A DNA stretch of 64,000 nucleotides. Source: Bacteroidales bacterium. Lineage in GTDB: Bacteria > Bacteroidota > Bacteroidia > Bacteroidales > 4484-276. Positions 46,040 to 55,262 of the stretch are shown one piece after another. The notes beneath the pieces were generated by a model. The model was given only the letters and a program-made list of their open reading frames with translations, was not told the origin of the DNA and made no database searches. The stretch covers positions 25,985-89,984 of the forward strand of contig DASRND010000011.1 in NCBI GenBank assembly GCA_035647615.1, read 5' to 3'. How positions within the stretch are numbered: position 1 is the first letter of the stretch; the number at the start of each line of letters is the position of its first letter. A program made the position numbers and the translations under genes.

Positions 46040-48052
46040 ATGAAAAAACTTACGCTTTTATTTGCCATCATGGCAACGGGGCTGTTGCTCTGGGCACAGT
46101 CCCCCGTTTTGAGATCAGGATTAGAAACGGAAAAAACGAAAAGCTTCCAGCTGCCTGGCCAGGAGCCGGCGCAGCTATCTGTGGTGCAGGCGTCTGCAAC
46201 CACTGAAATTCCTGCCTACAAAGCTACCGATATAGTTTCGATTATCGATCTTGGTACTTCGGCCAATGCCTATGGTCTGATTAGCGGTGGCAAGTCGAAT
46301 CTGATGGCGCATCCCGGGCTCAATACCGTTGCATTTATACATCGGATGGGTGGCGCACTCAATCCCGGTGGCCACAGTGGCGATCTGGCCTACGACGTTT
46401 CTATCGATGGCGGCATGACCTGGAGCCTGATGATCGCACTCTATACCGCCAAGCTTAATGCCGGTGGGCAGTATTATATCGATGCTGCGCGCTATCCGCA
46501 GGGTGGGGTTTATAATCCAATAGGAAATACCGATCCCAACGAAGCCTATGTGGCTTTTTGTGCCGCTACCACAGCAGGATCCAACGGCTCTACCTGGGGT
46601 GGAATTTGCTGGGGACGTGGTAAGATTGGTGATCCCACCGACACCACCTATAATTTTTCCAACTCTTTTCCCGGAATGTCTTTTTACGTTCCACATGATT
46701 TCACGATATCTTACGGCAACGGTTTCTGGGTAACAGATGCGTACATCGACTGGAACAGCGGTGCTGCCGTCTATCAGGGAAATCTTATTCTCACGCACGG
46801 CATCTGGAATGAAGAGGAACTGGATTTTGATGTGGAGTTTATCGAAATAGAAGCTTCCACAGTGAACAATGCTCCTCCGGCGGATTACAAAATCGAGTTT
46901 TCGCCCGACGGACAAACTGGCTATATTGTAGCTTTGATGGATATTGGTGAGGTGCCTTTTTCCAGCGGGCAGTCGTATTATCCGGTGTTGTTTCGTACCA
47001 CCGATGGCGGCCTTACCTGGTCGGATCCTATTCCGGTAGCGCTGGCTGGCGAAGATGGCATCCCTGCCGTTCAGGGGTTTTTGAGCCAGGCAGAGATTGC
47101 CGAGCTTTATGAGGCGCCACTGCCGGCACTCGAAGAAATTCCGTTTACCACCGCTTTCGACTGCGATGTAAGTGTGGATAAATTTGGGAATCCACACATT
47201 GCCGTGATGATAGGCGTTACAGGTTCTACTCCTTATTCAATCATTTCGGCCAAATCGGAAGCTTCCGGTTATCTCTTTATGGCTTCGTTTCTGCTCTCGT
47301 CAGATAATATGGGCGAAGAAGACAGTTGGGTTGCTTACGAATTGGGGCGGCCATTTTCATTCAGGGGTGATTTTGGTGACGGCGTAACAGAAGACCAACG
47401 CATACAAATAGCCCGCAATGCCGAAGGAGAAAAAATGTTTGTGGGTTGGCTGGACACCGACACCACCGTATCTTCCGAAAATAACGCTCCCGACATTCGT
47501 GTGCGCGGCGTGGATATCGTTGATCATATGTTGACAGCAGATGCGCTGGGAAATCCGCTGCCTGTGAATGTCACCTATGGTTCCGAAGCTACCTTTTCGG
47601 CCAACTTTTTCTGTATGGCCAACGAAGTGCTTGATGATGAGTTTGGTGCATACACCATTCCTTTTGTTTATCAGGAATTTACCGGACAGAGCCTCAGCGA
47701 ACCGGTGCAGTACAAATACATCCAGGATTTTGTATTTACCGATTCCGATTTTCTCATAGTGGGAATAGAAGACCATTTGCCGGTGGCAAAATCAGCGTTT
47801 GAACTTTCGGGTTGTATGCCCAATCCCGCTGCAACGCAAACCGAATTTACGATTACATTGCCACAGCATGCCAGCATTTCGATGGCGGTTTTTAATATTA
47901 TCGGTCAAACCGTTAAATCGATGCCTGCCCGCGTAATGCCATCCGGCCGCAACAGCATCGCGCTGGATGTGAGTGATCTCACTTCAGGAATTTATTTCTT
48001 TACCGTAAGCGATGGTGCAAATTCGATTACCAAAAAAATGATTGTAAAATAA
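46040..48052 (+). CDS. P4: T9SS-secreted Asp-box paralogue
   Basis: 670 residues. Signal peptide MKKLTLLFAIMATGLLLWAQ. Core: VSIIDLGTSANAYGLISGGKSNLM, first Asp-box SIDGGMTW, second TTDGGLTW, FDCDVSVDKFGNPHI, MFVGWLDTDTTV. It belongs to the P4-P6 subgroup, which has GGKSNLM in place of GGGQKSIL. The tail is the most diverged (SGCMPNPAATQTEFTITLPQHASISMAVFNIIGQTV ... KKMIVK), with NIIGQ instead of NMMGQ. It uses a different terminator from its neighbours. Confidence 0.87.
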   Translation: MKKLTLLFAIMATGLLLWAQSPVLRSGLETEKTKSFQLPGQEPAQLSVVQASATTEIPAYKATDIVSIIDLGTSANAYGLISGGKSNLMAHPGLNTVAFIHRMGGALNPGGHSGDLAYDVSIDGGMTWSLMIALYTAKLNAGGQYYIDAARYPQGGVYNPIGNTDPNEAYVAFCAATTAGSNGSTWGGICWGRGKIGDPTDTTYNFSNSFPGMSFYVPHDFTISYGNGFWVTDAYIDWNSGAAVYQGNLILTHGIWNEEELDFDVEFIEIEASTVNNAPPADYKIEFSPDGQTGYIVALMDIGEVPFSSGQSYYPVLFRTTDGGLTWSDPIPVALAGEDGIPAVQGFLSQAEIAELYEAPLPALEEIPFTTAFDCDVSVDKFGNPHIAVMIGVTGSTPYSIISAKSEASGYLFMASFLLSSDNMGEEDSWVAYELGRPFSFRGDFGDGVTEDQRIQIARNAEGEKMFVGWLDTDTTVSSENNAPDIRVRGVDIVDHMLTADALGNPLPVNVTYGSEATFSANFFCMANEVLDDEFGAYTIPFVYQEFTGQSLSEPVQYKYIQDFVFTDSDFLIVGIEDHLPVAKSAFELSGCMPNPAATQTEFTITLPQHASISMAVFNIIGQTVKSMPARVMPSGRNSIALDVSDLTSGIYFFTVSDGANSITKKMIVK

Positions 48053-48071
48053 AGGTTTGTTTTAAAAAAAT

Positions 48072-48100
48072 AAAGCCATCCTAATCATAGGGTGGCTTTT
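48072..48100 (+). terminator. P4 terminator, distinct sequence
   Basis: AAAGCCATCC-TAATCATA-GGGTGGCTTTT: a 10-bp stem with one G-U pair and a short T run. It is not related to the CCGCGG terminators of P1, P3, P5 and P6. Confidence 0.75.
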
Positions 48101-48161
48101 CTTTTCAATGACTTTACGAAAAATATTCTTCCCGAAATTACACTGATGAATTTATATTGTT

Positions 48162-48169
48162 TAGTTTTG
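48162..48169 (+). promoter_or_regulatory. -7 box before P5
   Basis: TAGTTTTG, 46 bases before the P5 start. The same box with the same flanks (TTTAGTTTTGG, then TTCACTAAAT and TAATAGATTATGA) precedes P6 at 50804-50811. No clear TTG partner. Confidence 0.45.
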
Positions 48170-48214
48170 GCTTCATTTTTAAGAATTACATTATTCACTA
48201 AATATTAATAGATT

Positions 48215-50236
48215 ATGAGAAAACTTACACTTTTACTTTTGATGATGGCTACCGGACTATTTATGGTGGCGCAAAATGTAGCCCTGAAACCGGGGCTGTC
48301 TGAAGAACAGGCAACGAGCTTCCAGTCGTACGACGGCAAGCCGCTGCAACACGCTGTGGTTGGACAATCGCCCATTACAAAGCCAGCGGTTAATTACAAA
48401 TCTGCCGATGCAGTTTCGATTATCGATATCGGTACCTCAGCCAACGCCTATGGTGTGGCCAACGGTGGCAAGTCGAATCTGATGGTTAACAACGACATCA
48501 ACTCCATTAGCTGCATCCACCGCATGGGTGGCGCATTGGATCCGGGTGGCTACAGCGGCGATCTGGGTTATGATGTATCTAAAGATGGCGGAATGACCTG
48601 GAACGTTATGACTGAAGTTTACACCGCCAAACAAAATGCTGGTGGAACCTATTTTATCGACGCTGCACGGTATCCGCACAATGCCATCTACAATCCGGAG
48701 GGCAACACCGATCCCGACGAGGCCTACGTTGCATATTTTGCAGCCACTACGGCCGGCAGCAATGAAGGCTGGGGCGGCGTGTGCTTTGGCAGAGGTAAGA
48801 TTGGCGATCCTACCGATACCACCTACAATTTTATCAACACCATTCCGGGTTCAGGAATTTATAACTATGTTCCGCAAGGGTTTACAATATCAAAAGGAAA
48901 TGGTTTCTGGGGTATTGATGGCAATAGAAACTGGACCAGTGGCTCTCAGGTTTACGAGGGAGGTCTGATAGTTACGCATGGTGTCTGGAATACAGATATT
49001 TTGGATTTTGAAGCTACTCAGTTCCTACTCGAAATGACAGGCCCCGGCGATGCCAGCCCGGCAGACTATAAAGTAGAGTTTTCGCCCGATGGACAAATTG
49101 GTTACGTGATGGCGCTGATGGATATTGGTGAAGTCCCCATTTCTTATGGACTATCTTATTATCCGGTACTTTTCCGTACCGAAGATGCCGGTCTCAACTG
49201 GTCCGATGCTATTCCGGTAGCTCTGGCTGGCGAAGACGGGATACCTGGTATTCTCAATTTCCTTTCCGATGCAGAAATTGCCGAGCTTTTTGAGGCACCA
49301 GTGCCCGATCGCGAACAAATACCTTTCACCACCTCCTTCGATGCTGATATCAGCGTGGATCATTTCGGCAATCCACACATCGCTGCTATTGTTGGTATTA
49401 CAGGATCTTCTTCAGCTTATTCGATCGTTTCGGCACGCTCTGCTATTTCAGGATATCTATTTGCAGGTGCATTCCTTATCTCGTCGAATGATATGGGTGA
49501 AGAAGGTAGCTGGACTGCCCGTCTGATGGGGCGCCCCTCTACCTTTAGAGGAAACTTTGGTGAACTCTCTGAAGATAACCGCATTCAGATTGCCCGCGAT
49601 GCGTCGGGAACAAAGATGTTTGTGGGTTGGTGCGATACCGACACTACGATATCTACCGAAAATAACGCTCCCGACATCTGGTGCCGCGGCTATGATATTA
49701 TAGCCAACACACTCACTGCCGATGCCACGGTCAATCCGGAGCCGACCAATGTTACCTGGGGCTCTGAAGCTACTTTCCAGACTTATTTTTTTGGCATGGC
49801 CAATGAAATTTTTGATGATGGGCTTGGCGCCTACACCGTTCCGTTCTTTTATCAGGAATTGGAAGGTGGTGACCCGGCTTTGGGAGTACAAATCAAATAC
49901 ATCACAGACTTTAAGTTTACTGATGCTGATTTTACCGTGGTGGGAATTGAAAATCCTACGCCGATGGTGCAGACCTTCAACATGGAGGTGAGCCAGGTAA
50001 TGCCCAATCCGGCAACAGCCAAAGCACGGCTTGCCATCACTTTGGGTGAACCGGCATCGGTTTCCGGCAAGATTATCAACATGATGGGACAGCAGGTTTC
50101 CACCTTGCCTGCCCGCCGTTTGCAGGCCGGCAGCAACGAACTGGTGCTGGATGTAAATGGTTTGAGCGCCGGAATTTATTTCTGCACGCTAACCTCAGGT
50201 ACCGAATCCGTTACCCGCAAAATGATTGTGAAGTAA
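48215..50236 (+). CDS. P5: T9SS-secreted Asp-box paralogue
   Basis: 673 residues. Signal peptide MRKLTLLLLMMATGLFMVAQ. Core: VSIIDIGTSANAYGVANGGKSNLM, ISCIHRMGGALDPGGYSGDLG, Asp-boxes SKDGGMTW and TEDAGLNW (Thr replaced by Asn in the second), FDADISVDHFGNPHI, MFVGWCDTDTTI. The tail is SQVMPNPATAKARLAITLGEPASVS ... LSAGIYFCTLTSGTESVTRKMIVK. It is very close to P6 along the whole length, including the sequences before the start and after the stop. Role unknown; presumably a surface or secreted propeller-like protein. Confidence 0.88.
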   Translation: MRKLTLLLLMMATGLFMVAQNVALKPGLSEEQATSFQSYDGKPLQHAVVGQSPITKPAVNYKSADAVSIIDIGTSANAYGVANGGKSNLMVNNDINSISCIHRMGGALDPGGYSGDLGYDVSKDGGMTWNVMTEVYTAKQNAGGTYFIDAARYPHNAIYNPEGNTDPDEAYVAYFAATTAGSNEGWGGVCFGRGKIGDPTDTTYNFINTIPGSGIYNYVPQGFTISKGNGFWGIDGNRNWTSGSQVYEGGLIVTHGVWNTDILDFEATQFLLEMTGPGDASPADYKVEFSPDGQIGYVMALMDIGEVPISYGLSYYPVLFRTEDAGLNWSDAIPVALAGEDGIPGILNFLSDAEIAELFEAPVPDREQIPFTTSFDADISVDHFGNPHIAAIVGITGSSSAYSIVSARSAISGYLFAGAFLISSNDMGEEGSWTARLMGRPSTFRGNFGELSEDNRIQIARDASGTKMFVGWCDTDTTISTENNAPDIWCRGYDIIANTLTADATVNPEPTNVTWGSEATFQTYFFGMANEIFDDGLGAYTVPFFYQELEGGDPALGVQIKYITDFKFTDADFTVVGIENPTPMVQTFNMEVSQVMPNPATAKARLAITLGEPASVSGKIINMMGQQVSTLPARRLQAGSNELVLDVNGLSAGIYFCTLTSGTESVTRKMIVK

Positions 50237-50840
50237 ACGCATAGCGCAAGGCGCAAAACGCAGGGCGCGAGGTGCAAGGCGCAGGGCGCGAGGCGCGTGG
50301 CGCAGGAAGCAAAACGCGAGGCGCCTGGCAGTTGATGGCTGTCTTACTTTTCATTTAAAAATTAAAGGCCGCGGCACTTGTGTCGCGGTCTTTTTTTTGT
50401 AATAGATATCTTTAGACCGCAGTGTATACTTATTATTCACCAAACCTGCCATTTAGGTCGGGGGCCATGTAAACCATTCAAACATCCGCGGGCTTTAGCC
50501 CACAATTTTTTCAAATCCGTATTTCTTCATAAAATCATAGCCTTCTTTATGTTTGTGGCTAAAGCCCCACTGATTCTCGCATCCTTTGATCCCCGGCCTA
50601 AAGGCCAGAATTAGTAATCTTTGCACCGTTGGAGAGGGGTCGGGGGTGAGGCGATAAAAAAGCTTTTATCTCCCTAAAAATCAATTATTCGATAGCTCCT
50701 AAACAGATGCCTTTTTTTACCAATCTGGCGAGGATAGCTCCGTGGGAGCCTTCATTTCAAAAAAATATTTTCCCCGGAATTCTGCTGATAGTTATAAAAT
50801 GTTTAGTTTTGGTTCCAATATTCACTAAATTTAATAGATT
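50237..50840. repeat. Spacer P5-P6: GCGC tract, terminator, palindromes, shared box
   Basis: About 600 bases without a gene. 50240-50330 is a GCGCAAGGCGCAGGGCGCGAGG-type tract (units of 7-8 bases). The terminator follows, then mirrored pieces such as GGGCTTTAGCCC near 50491 and GGCTAAAGCC near 50553. 50631-50706 is the box shared with the P2 spacer. TAGTTTTG lies at 50804-50811. Confidence 0.75.
50364..50398 (+). terminator. P5 terminator (CCGCGG family)
   Basis: GGCCGCG-GCACTTGTGT-CGCGGTC followed by eight T. Shares loop sequence GCACTTGTGT with the P1 terminator. Confidence 0.9.
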
Positions 50841-52841
50841 ATGAAAAAACTTACACTTTTACTTTTGATGATGGCTACCGGACTTTTTATGGTGGCGCAA
50901 AATGCAGTCCTGAAGCCGGGGCTTCTCTATGAGCAGGCCAAAATCTTCCAGTCGTACGATAGCCAGCCGCTGCAACAAGGGGTGGTTGGGCAAACTTCTG
51001 TTGCACGGCCAGCGTTTAATTACAAATCAACCGATGCTGTTTCGGTAATCGATATCGGTACTTCGGCCAATGCTTATGGCGTAGCCAATGGTGGCAAGTC
51101 GAACCTGATGGTTAACAACGACATCAATGCCATTAGCTGCATCCATCGTATGGGTGGTGAGTTGGATCCGGGTGGCTACAGTGGCGACCTGGGTTACGAC
51201 ATCTCATTGGATGGTGGAATGACCTGGAGCGTTATGAACGAGGTTCATACCGCCCATGAAAATGCCGGTGGACAATATTACATTGACGCTGCACGGTACC
51301 CGCATCATGGTATTTACAACCCGGTGGGCAATACCGATCCCGACAATGCATATGTTGCATACTATGCTGCTACCACTGCCGGTTCCAATGGTGACACCTG
51401 GGGCGGCTTGTGCTGGGGTAGTGGTAACATTGGTGTTCCTGGTGAAGTCAATTATAATTTTATCTCTACCTCCGCTGGTACAGGAATTTATCACTATGTA
51501 CCGCAAGGGTTTACGGTAGCGAAAGACGGTGATTTCTGGGGTGTAGATGGTAATAAAAACTGGTTCAGTGGTGCCCAGGTTTACGAGGGAAGCCTGATAC
51601 TTACACGCGGTGTCTGGGATACAGATATTATGGGTTTTGAAGCAACTCACATCCTGCTCGACCTTACTGGTCCAGCCGATGCCTTCCCTGCAGATTATAA
51701 AGTAGAGTTTTCGCCTGACGGACAGATTGGTTATGTGATGGCGCTGATGGATATTGGTGAAGTTCCTATTTCATCTGGCCAGTCATACTATCCGGTACTT
51801 TTCCGTACCGAAGATGCCGGTCTCAACTGGTCGGATGCTATTCCGGTAGCTCTGGCTGGTGAAGATGGGATACCTGGTATTCTCAATTTCCTTTCCGATG
51901 AAGAAATTGCCGAGCTTTTTGAGGCACCAGTGCCTGACCGTGAACAAATTCCTTTCACCACCTCTTTCGATGCTGATATCAGCGTGGATCACAATGGCAA
52001 TCCACACATCGCTGCTATTGTTGGTGTTTCGGGATCGACAGCTTATTCGATTATTTCGGCACGCTCTACTATTTCAGGATATCTCTTTGCGGGAGCTTTC
52101 CTTATCTCGTCGAATGATAAGGGTGAAGAAGGTAGCTGGACTGCGCATCTGATGGGTCGCCCCTCTACCTTTAGAGGAACCTTTGGTGATCTCTCTGAAG
52201 ATAATCGCATTCAGATTGCCCGCGACAGGCTGGGAGCAAAAATGTTTGTAGGTTGGATCGATACTGACACCACGGTATCTACCGACAATAACGCTCCCGA
52301 TATTTGGTGCCGTGGTTATGATATCGATAATAATTGGTTAACGGATGATCAGATGGGCAATCCAATGCCAGTGAATGTTACCTACGGCTCCGAAGCTACT
52401 TTTGGTGCTTTTTTCTTTGGGATGGCCAACGAAGTTTTTGATGATGGACTTGGTGCCTACAACATTCCGTTCTTTTATCAGGCAATGGATCCTGACCCCG
52501 GTTTGGCAGTGCAGTACAAATACATCCAGGATTTCACATTCCTGATGAGTGTAGGCATCGACGAGCCAGTGGTGCAGCCCGCCAACATGGAGGTGAGTCA
52601 GGTAATGCCCAATCCGGCAACAGCCAAAGCACGGCTTGCCATCACGCTGGGCGAACCAGCTTCGGTTTCGGGCACAATTACCAACATGATGGGACAGCAG
52701 GTTTCCGTTTTGCCTGCCCGCCGTTTACAGGCCGGCAGCAACGAACTGACTTTGGATGTAAATGGTTTGAGCGCCGGAATTTATTTCTGCACGCTCACCT
52801 CAGGTACCGAATCCGTTACCCGTAAAATGATTGTGAAGTAG
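50841..52841 (+). CDS. P6: T9SS-secreted Asp-box paralogue
   Basis: 666 residues. Signal peptide MKKLTLLLLMMATGLFMVAQ, identical to P5 except for one residue. Core: VSVIDIGTSANAYGVANGGKSNLM, Asp-boxes SLDGGMTW and TEDAGLNW, LAGEDGIPGILNFLSDEEIAELFEAPVPDREQIPFTTSFD, MFVGWIDTDTTV. The tail matches P5 almost residue for residue to TRKMIVK. Near residues 560-580 it is about seven residues shorter than P5 (FLMSVGIDEPVVQPANM). P5 and P6 are the newest pair in the array; P6 is the last copy. Confidence 0.88.
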   Translation: MKKLTLLLLMMATGLFMVAQNAVLKPGLLYEQAKIFQSYDSQPLQQGVVGQTSVARPAFNYKSTDAVSVIDIGTSANAYGVANGGKSNLMVNNDINAISCIHRMGGELDPGGYSGDLGYDISLDGGMTWSVMNEVHTAHENAGGQYYIDAARYPHHGIYNPVGNTDPDNAYVAYYAATTAGSNGDTWGGLCWGSGNIGVPGEVNYNFISTSAGTGIYHYVPQGFTVAKDGDFWGVDGNKNWFSGAQVYEGSLILTRGVWDTDIMGFEATHILLDLTGPADAFPADYKVEFSPDGQIGYVMALMDIGEVPISSGQSYYPVLFRTEDAGLNWSDAIPVALAGEDGIPGILNFLSDEEIAELFEAPVPDREQIPFTTSFDADISVDHNGNPHIAAIVGVSGSTAYSIISARSTISGYLFAGAFLISSNDKGEEGSWTAHLMGRPSTFRGTFGDLSEDNRIQIARDRLGAKMFVGWIDTDTTVSTDNNAPDIWCRGYDIDNNWLTDDQMGNPMPVNVTYGSEATFGAFFFGMANEVFDDGLGAYNIPFFYQAMDPDPGLAVQYKYIQDFTFLMSVGIDEPVVQPANMEVSQVMPNPATAKARLAITLGEPASVSGTITNMMGQQVSVLPARRLQAGSNELTLDVNGLSAGIYFCTLTSGTESVTRKMIVK

Positions 52842-52905
52842 AGCGCATGGCGCAAAATGCGAGGCGCCTGGCAGTTGATTGCTGCCTTACTTTTCTTTTA
52901 AAACA

Positions 52906-52939
52906 AAAAGACCGCGGTACAAGTGTCGCGGTCTTTTTT
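52906..52939. terminator. P6 terminator (CCGCGG family), possibly bidirectional
   Basis: AAAAAGACCGCG-GTACAAGTGT-CGCGGTCTTTTTT. A run on the left and T run on the right allow it to stop both P6 (+) and the convergent hydrolase (-) that ends at 53062. Confidence 0.88.
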
Positions 52940-53061
52940 ATGTTCTGGATTTAAAGCGAACATACAACTCTTTCTTCAGGGAGTTTATGCCCTTTCAATA
53001 TTTAGCGTGTTCTTAGTTCTCGCATCTCTGCACCGGTGAGCAATAGTATGAAATACTGAAA

Positions 53062-54117
53062 TTACATGCCCTGAAACTCAAACGGCTTGGCATTTACAAA
53101 TAAAGCTGATGTTTCGCCGGAATAGGTTTGGAATTCGTCAGCCGCCAATTTTTGAACGGAACTACCTGCACCGAAATTGACTTTATTCAAGTCAATCCAA
53201 AAGGTGTTGGGGGTGAGGGCGTTTTCAAAATAATAGACCAAATTTTTATGATCGGAAACGGTTCTCCATCGTGTAGAAGAAATATTAGGCTCGTTGGGGG
53301 TGGAAATACCGTAAGGTACCGAACAGTTGCGGATAACGCTAAACACAGAAGCCACGGCTACGCGTGTGTTATCAGTTTTTGGAATGGCATCGATATAATA
53401 TGCGGCGCGCACAAACCGGTCGGCAGCACGATTTGTTCCCGGCAGCATAATCGATCCCGGAATGCTTTTCCAGTAGGCATTCAGCGCGAGCTGCTGGTCG
53501 AAAGTTGGCGAGTTTGTCATAACGTTATAGGCTTTGCCGTGGTGTATCACCAATGCTCCGTCGATGTATTCAAAAATGGCGTTGTCGCCCGTGGCATCCG
53601 ACAGCGCCATGTGCAGGGTTGTATAAATATCGGTTCCCGGGATGAAGGTTGTAACTACTACAATTTCGTTTTTTTGGAAATGCGCTACTGCTTCTGCTAC
53701 TGACTGAAAGTTGTCCAAAGCATATTGCGCCCACAATGAAACCGATAGTCCGGTTTTGGTGCCATTCGGATCAAAATCGGGAAATTTCGATTCGGCGAGC
53801 CACAAAAGATTGGCAACCAGACCTTTTTCATTCATGCCATCAGAGACGGCAATATCCCAGCTTGTGGTAACCAGGCTTCCATATTTTACCGTCCACTTCA
53901 CCGAATTAGGGCCTACCAGTCCGTTGCGTTCGATACCGCGTGGGAGAACCCAAAGGTTGGCGGGTATTTCAGTTTTCCAATCCATCGACCGGGCGGTCAT
54001 CACATTGTTGTTGGTGCCATGATAAACCACACGGGTACATGCGTTGATCTCTGATGTCGGGAAAGACATCAACATTACCAACCCAACTGACAAAAAAATA
54101 AGACTTGCTTTTTTCAT
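53062..54117 (-). CDS. Secreted choloylglycine hydrolase-family Ntn hydrolase
   Basis: 351 residues. A signal peptide (1-26) ends directly before Cys27 in NACTRVVYHG, so signal cleavage would expose the catalytic N-terminal Cys of the Ntn-hydrolase fold. Other expected active-site elements are visible: VMTARSMDW (Arg and Asp), SDGMNEKGLVANLLWL (Asn), and YNVMTNSPTFDQQL (Asn). The family hydrolyses linear amides: bile salts, penicillin V or N-acyl homoserine lactones. Without tested specificity determinants only the class can be given. A periplasmic or secreted location is inferred. Single gene, convergent with P6. Confidence 0.9.
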   Translation of the reverse strand: MKKASLIFLSVGLVMLMSFPTSEINACTRVVYHGTNNNVMTARSMDWKTEIPANLWVLPRGIERNGLVGPNSVKWTVKYGSLVTTSWDIAVSDGMNEKGLVANLLWLAESKFPDFDPNGTKTGLSVSLWAQYALDNFQSVAEAVAHFQKNEIVVVTTFIPGTDIYTTLHMALSDATGDNAIFEYIDGALVIHHGKAYNVMTNSPTFDQQLALNAYWKSIPGSIMLPGTNRAADRFVRAAYYIDAIPKTDNTRVAVASVFSVIRNCSVPYGISTPNEPNISSTRWRTVSDHKNLVYYFENALTPNTFWIDLNKVNFGAGSSVQKLAADEFQTYSGETSALFVNAKPFEFQGM

Positions 54118-54336
54118 AAATGTTTTTGTTTAAATTTTCTTACTCTGTTAAGGCTTTTCAGATTACGCCTTTGTTGTTATTAATTTTAATAATAAAAGAT
54201 AAACAGGACGCTAAACAGTTTAGAGGCATGATGGTTTACGTGGAGAGGTGAAATTTCTAAAAAAACAAATTGCAGGCATGAGCAAATGCAACCATACGCA
54301 GCGCGACCAGTTTTATCTATTTCAGAAAGTTCCTGG

Positions 54337-55182
54337 TTAAAATGTATGTTCTTTCAAAATAATAGAACCCTCTGCTACGCCAAGATGATTGGAGATGATC
54401 CGGCATTTTGCTTTTAACAAAAAGAAAACCTGTCGGCTACAGCCCGACAATCCTTCAAAATTTCCCTGTCCTTTGCTGATGACGAGATCTGCTGTGTTGA
54501 ATAGTTTAAGAAATACAGACGAGCTCTGGCTGAGAATAATTCCCGGGGATTTACATCCTGAATCAACTATCTTCGCCACCTCGTCTATTCCGGAGGCAAT
54601 GGCATCTTCGCGGGTGACGTCGTTGATGATGGGTATGGCGCGTACCGCATATTTTACCGGCCTTTTTAACTCCTTGATCAGAAGTATATCAAACACAGAT
54701 TCCCCAACATTGTCGCCCAGATAAAGAATGTTTTTGCTTTTCGCCAATTGCTTTTTAAAGGCATTGTAATCAAATATTGCAAAATCCTGTTCCAGAATAA
54801 TCTTCACATCCCGCACAATGTCGAATGCTTTATTAACGCCCAAATCGATCACATTTCCGGCAATGGCTATTTTTATGGCAGTAAGCAGCTTGTCGTCAGA
54901 ATTGGCCACTATTTTTTCTAATTCGGGGTAAATAGCTTTCGTTTCCTGAATATGTTGCTGCTTGATTTCTTTGTAGGGATCATCAATACCGGTAACTTTA
55001 CTTACAATGTGATAAACTTTTGCTCCTGTTTCGGCGGGTGTCGCTTGCATAGAAATGGTTTTTACCATCTCTCCGGTTTCATCCAGAATTTGCTTCAGTT
55101 TATTTTCGTCAGAAGTTGCCATTCTTCCCGCCCGCAATGCTTGTTGCATAAAACAAGGGATACAATCCAGATACGTTTTCAT
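54337..55182 (-). CDS. DUF89 (ARMT1-like) metal-dependent phosphatase
   Basis: 281 residues, no signal peptide. Opens MKTYLDCIPCFMQQALRAGR with a CxxC pair (Cys7, Cys10), a feature of the compact prokaryotic DUF89 subfamily. Key motifs are NILYLGDNVGESVFDILLIKEL, which carries the Asp/Asn metal ligands, KYAVRAIPIINDVTREDA, and LVISKGQGNFEGLSG. DUF89 proteins act as damage-control phosphatases on sugar phosphates and other reactive phosphometabolites in the cytosol. Substrate unknown. It follows the Cys-cluster gene with an 80-base gap and may be co-transcribed. Confidence 0.88.
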   Translation of the reverse strand: MKTYLDCIPCFMQQALRAGRMATSDENKLKQILDETGEMVKTISMQATPAETGAKVYHIVSKVTGIDDPYKEIKQQHIQETKAIYPELEKIVANSDDKLLTAIKIAIAGNVIDLGVNKAFDIVRDVKIILEQDFAIFDYNAFKKQLAKSKNILYLGDNVGESVFDILLIKELKRPVKYAVRAIPIINDVTREDAIASGIDEVAKIVDSGCKSPGIILSQSSSVFLKLFNTADLVISKGQGNFEGLSGCSRQVFFLLKAKCRIISNHLGVAEGSIILKEHTF

Positions 55183-55262
55183 TCTTTCTTTGCCTTTTTT
55201 TTAATTCCGATAGCTATGGGCAAATGTAGTAAAAAAGCTGTGAAGTTGGATTGCCGGAGCTG

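Noticed and set aside
38665..52841. Array genes as sialidases
   Set aside because: Asp boxes alone are structural; the Arg triad, Tyr nucleophile region and FRIP motif of sialidases are not seen.
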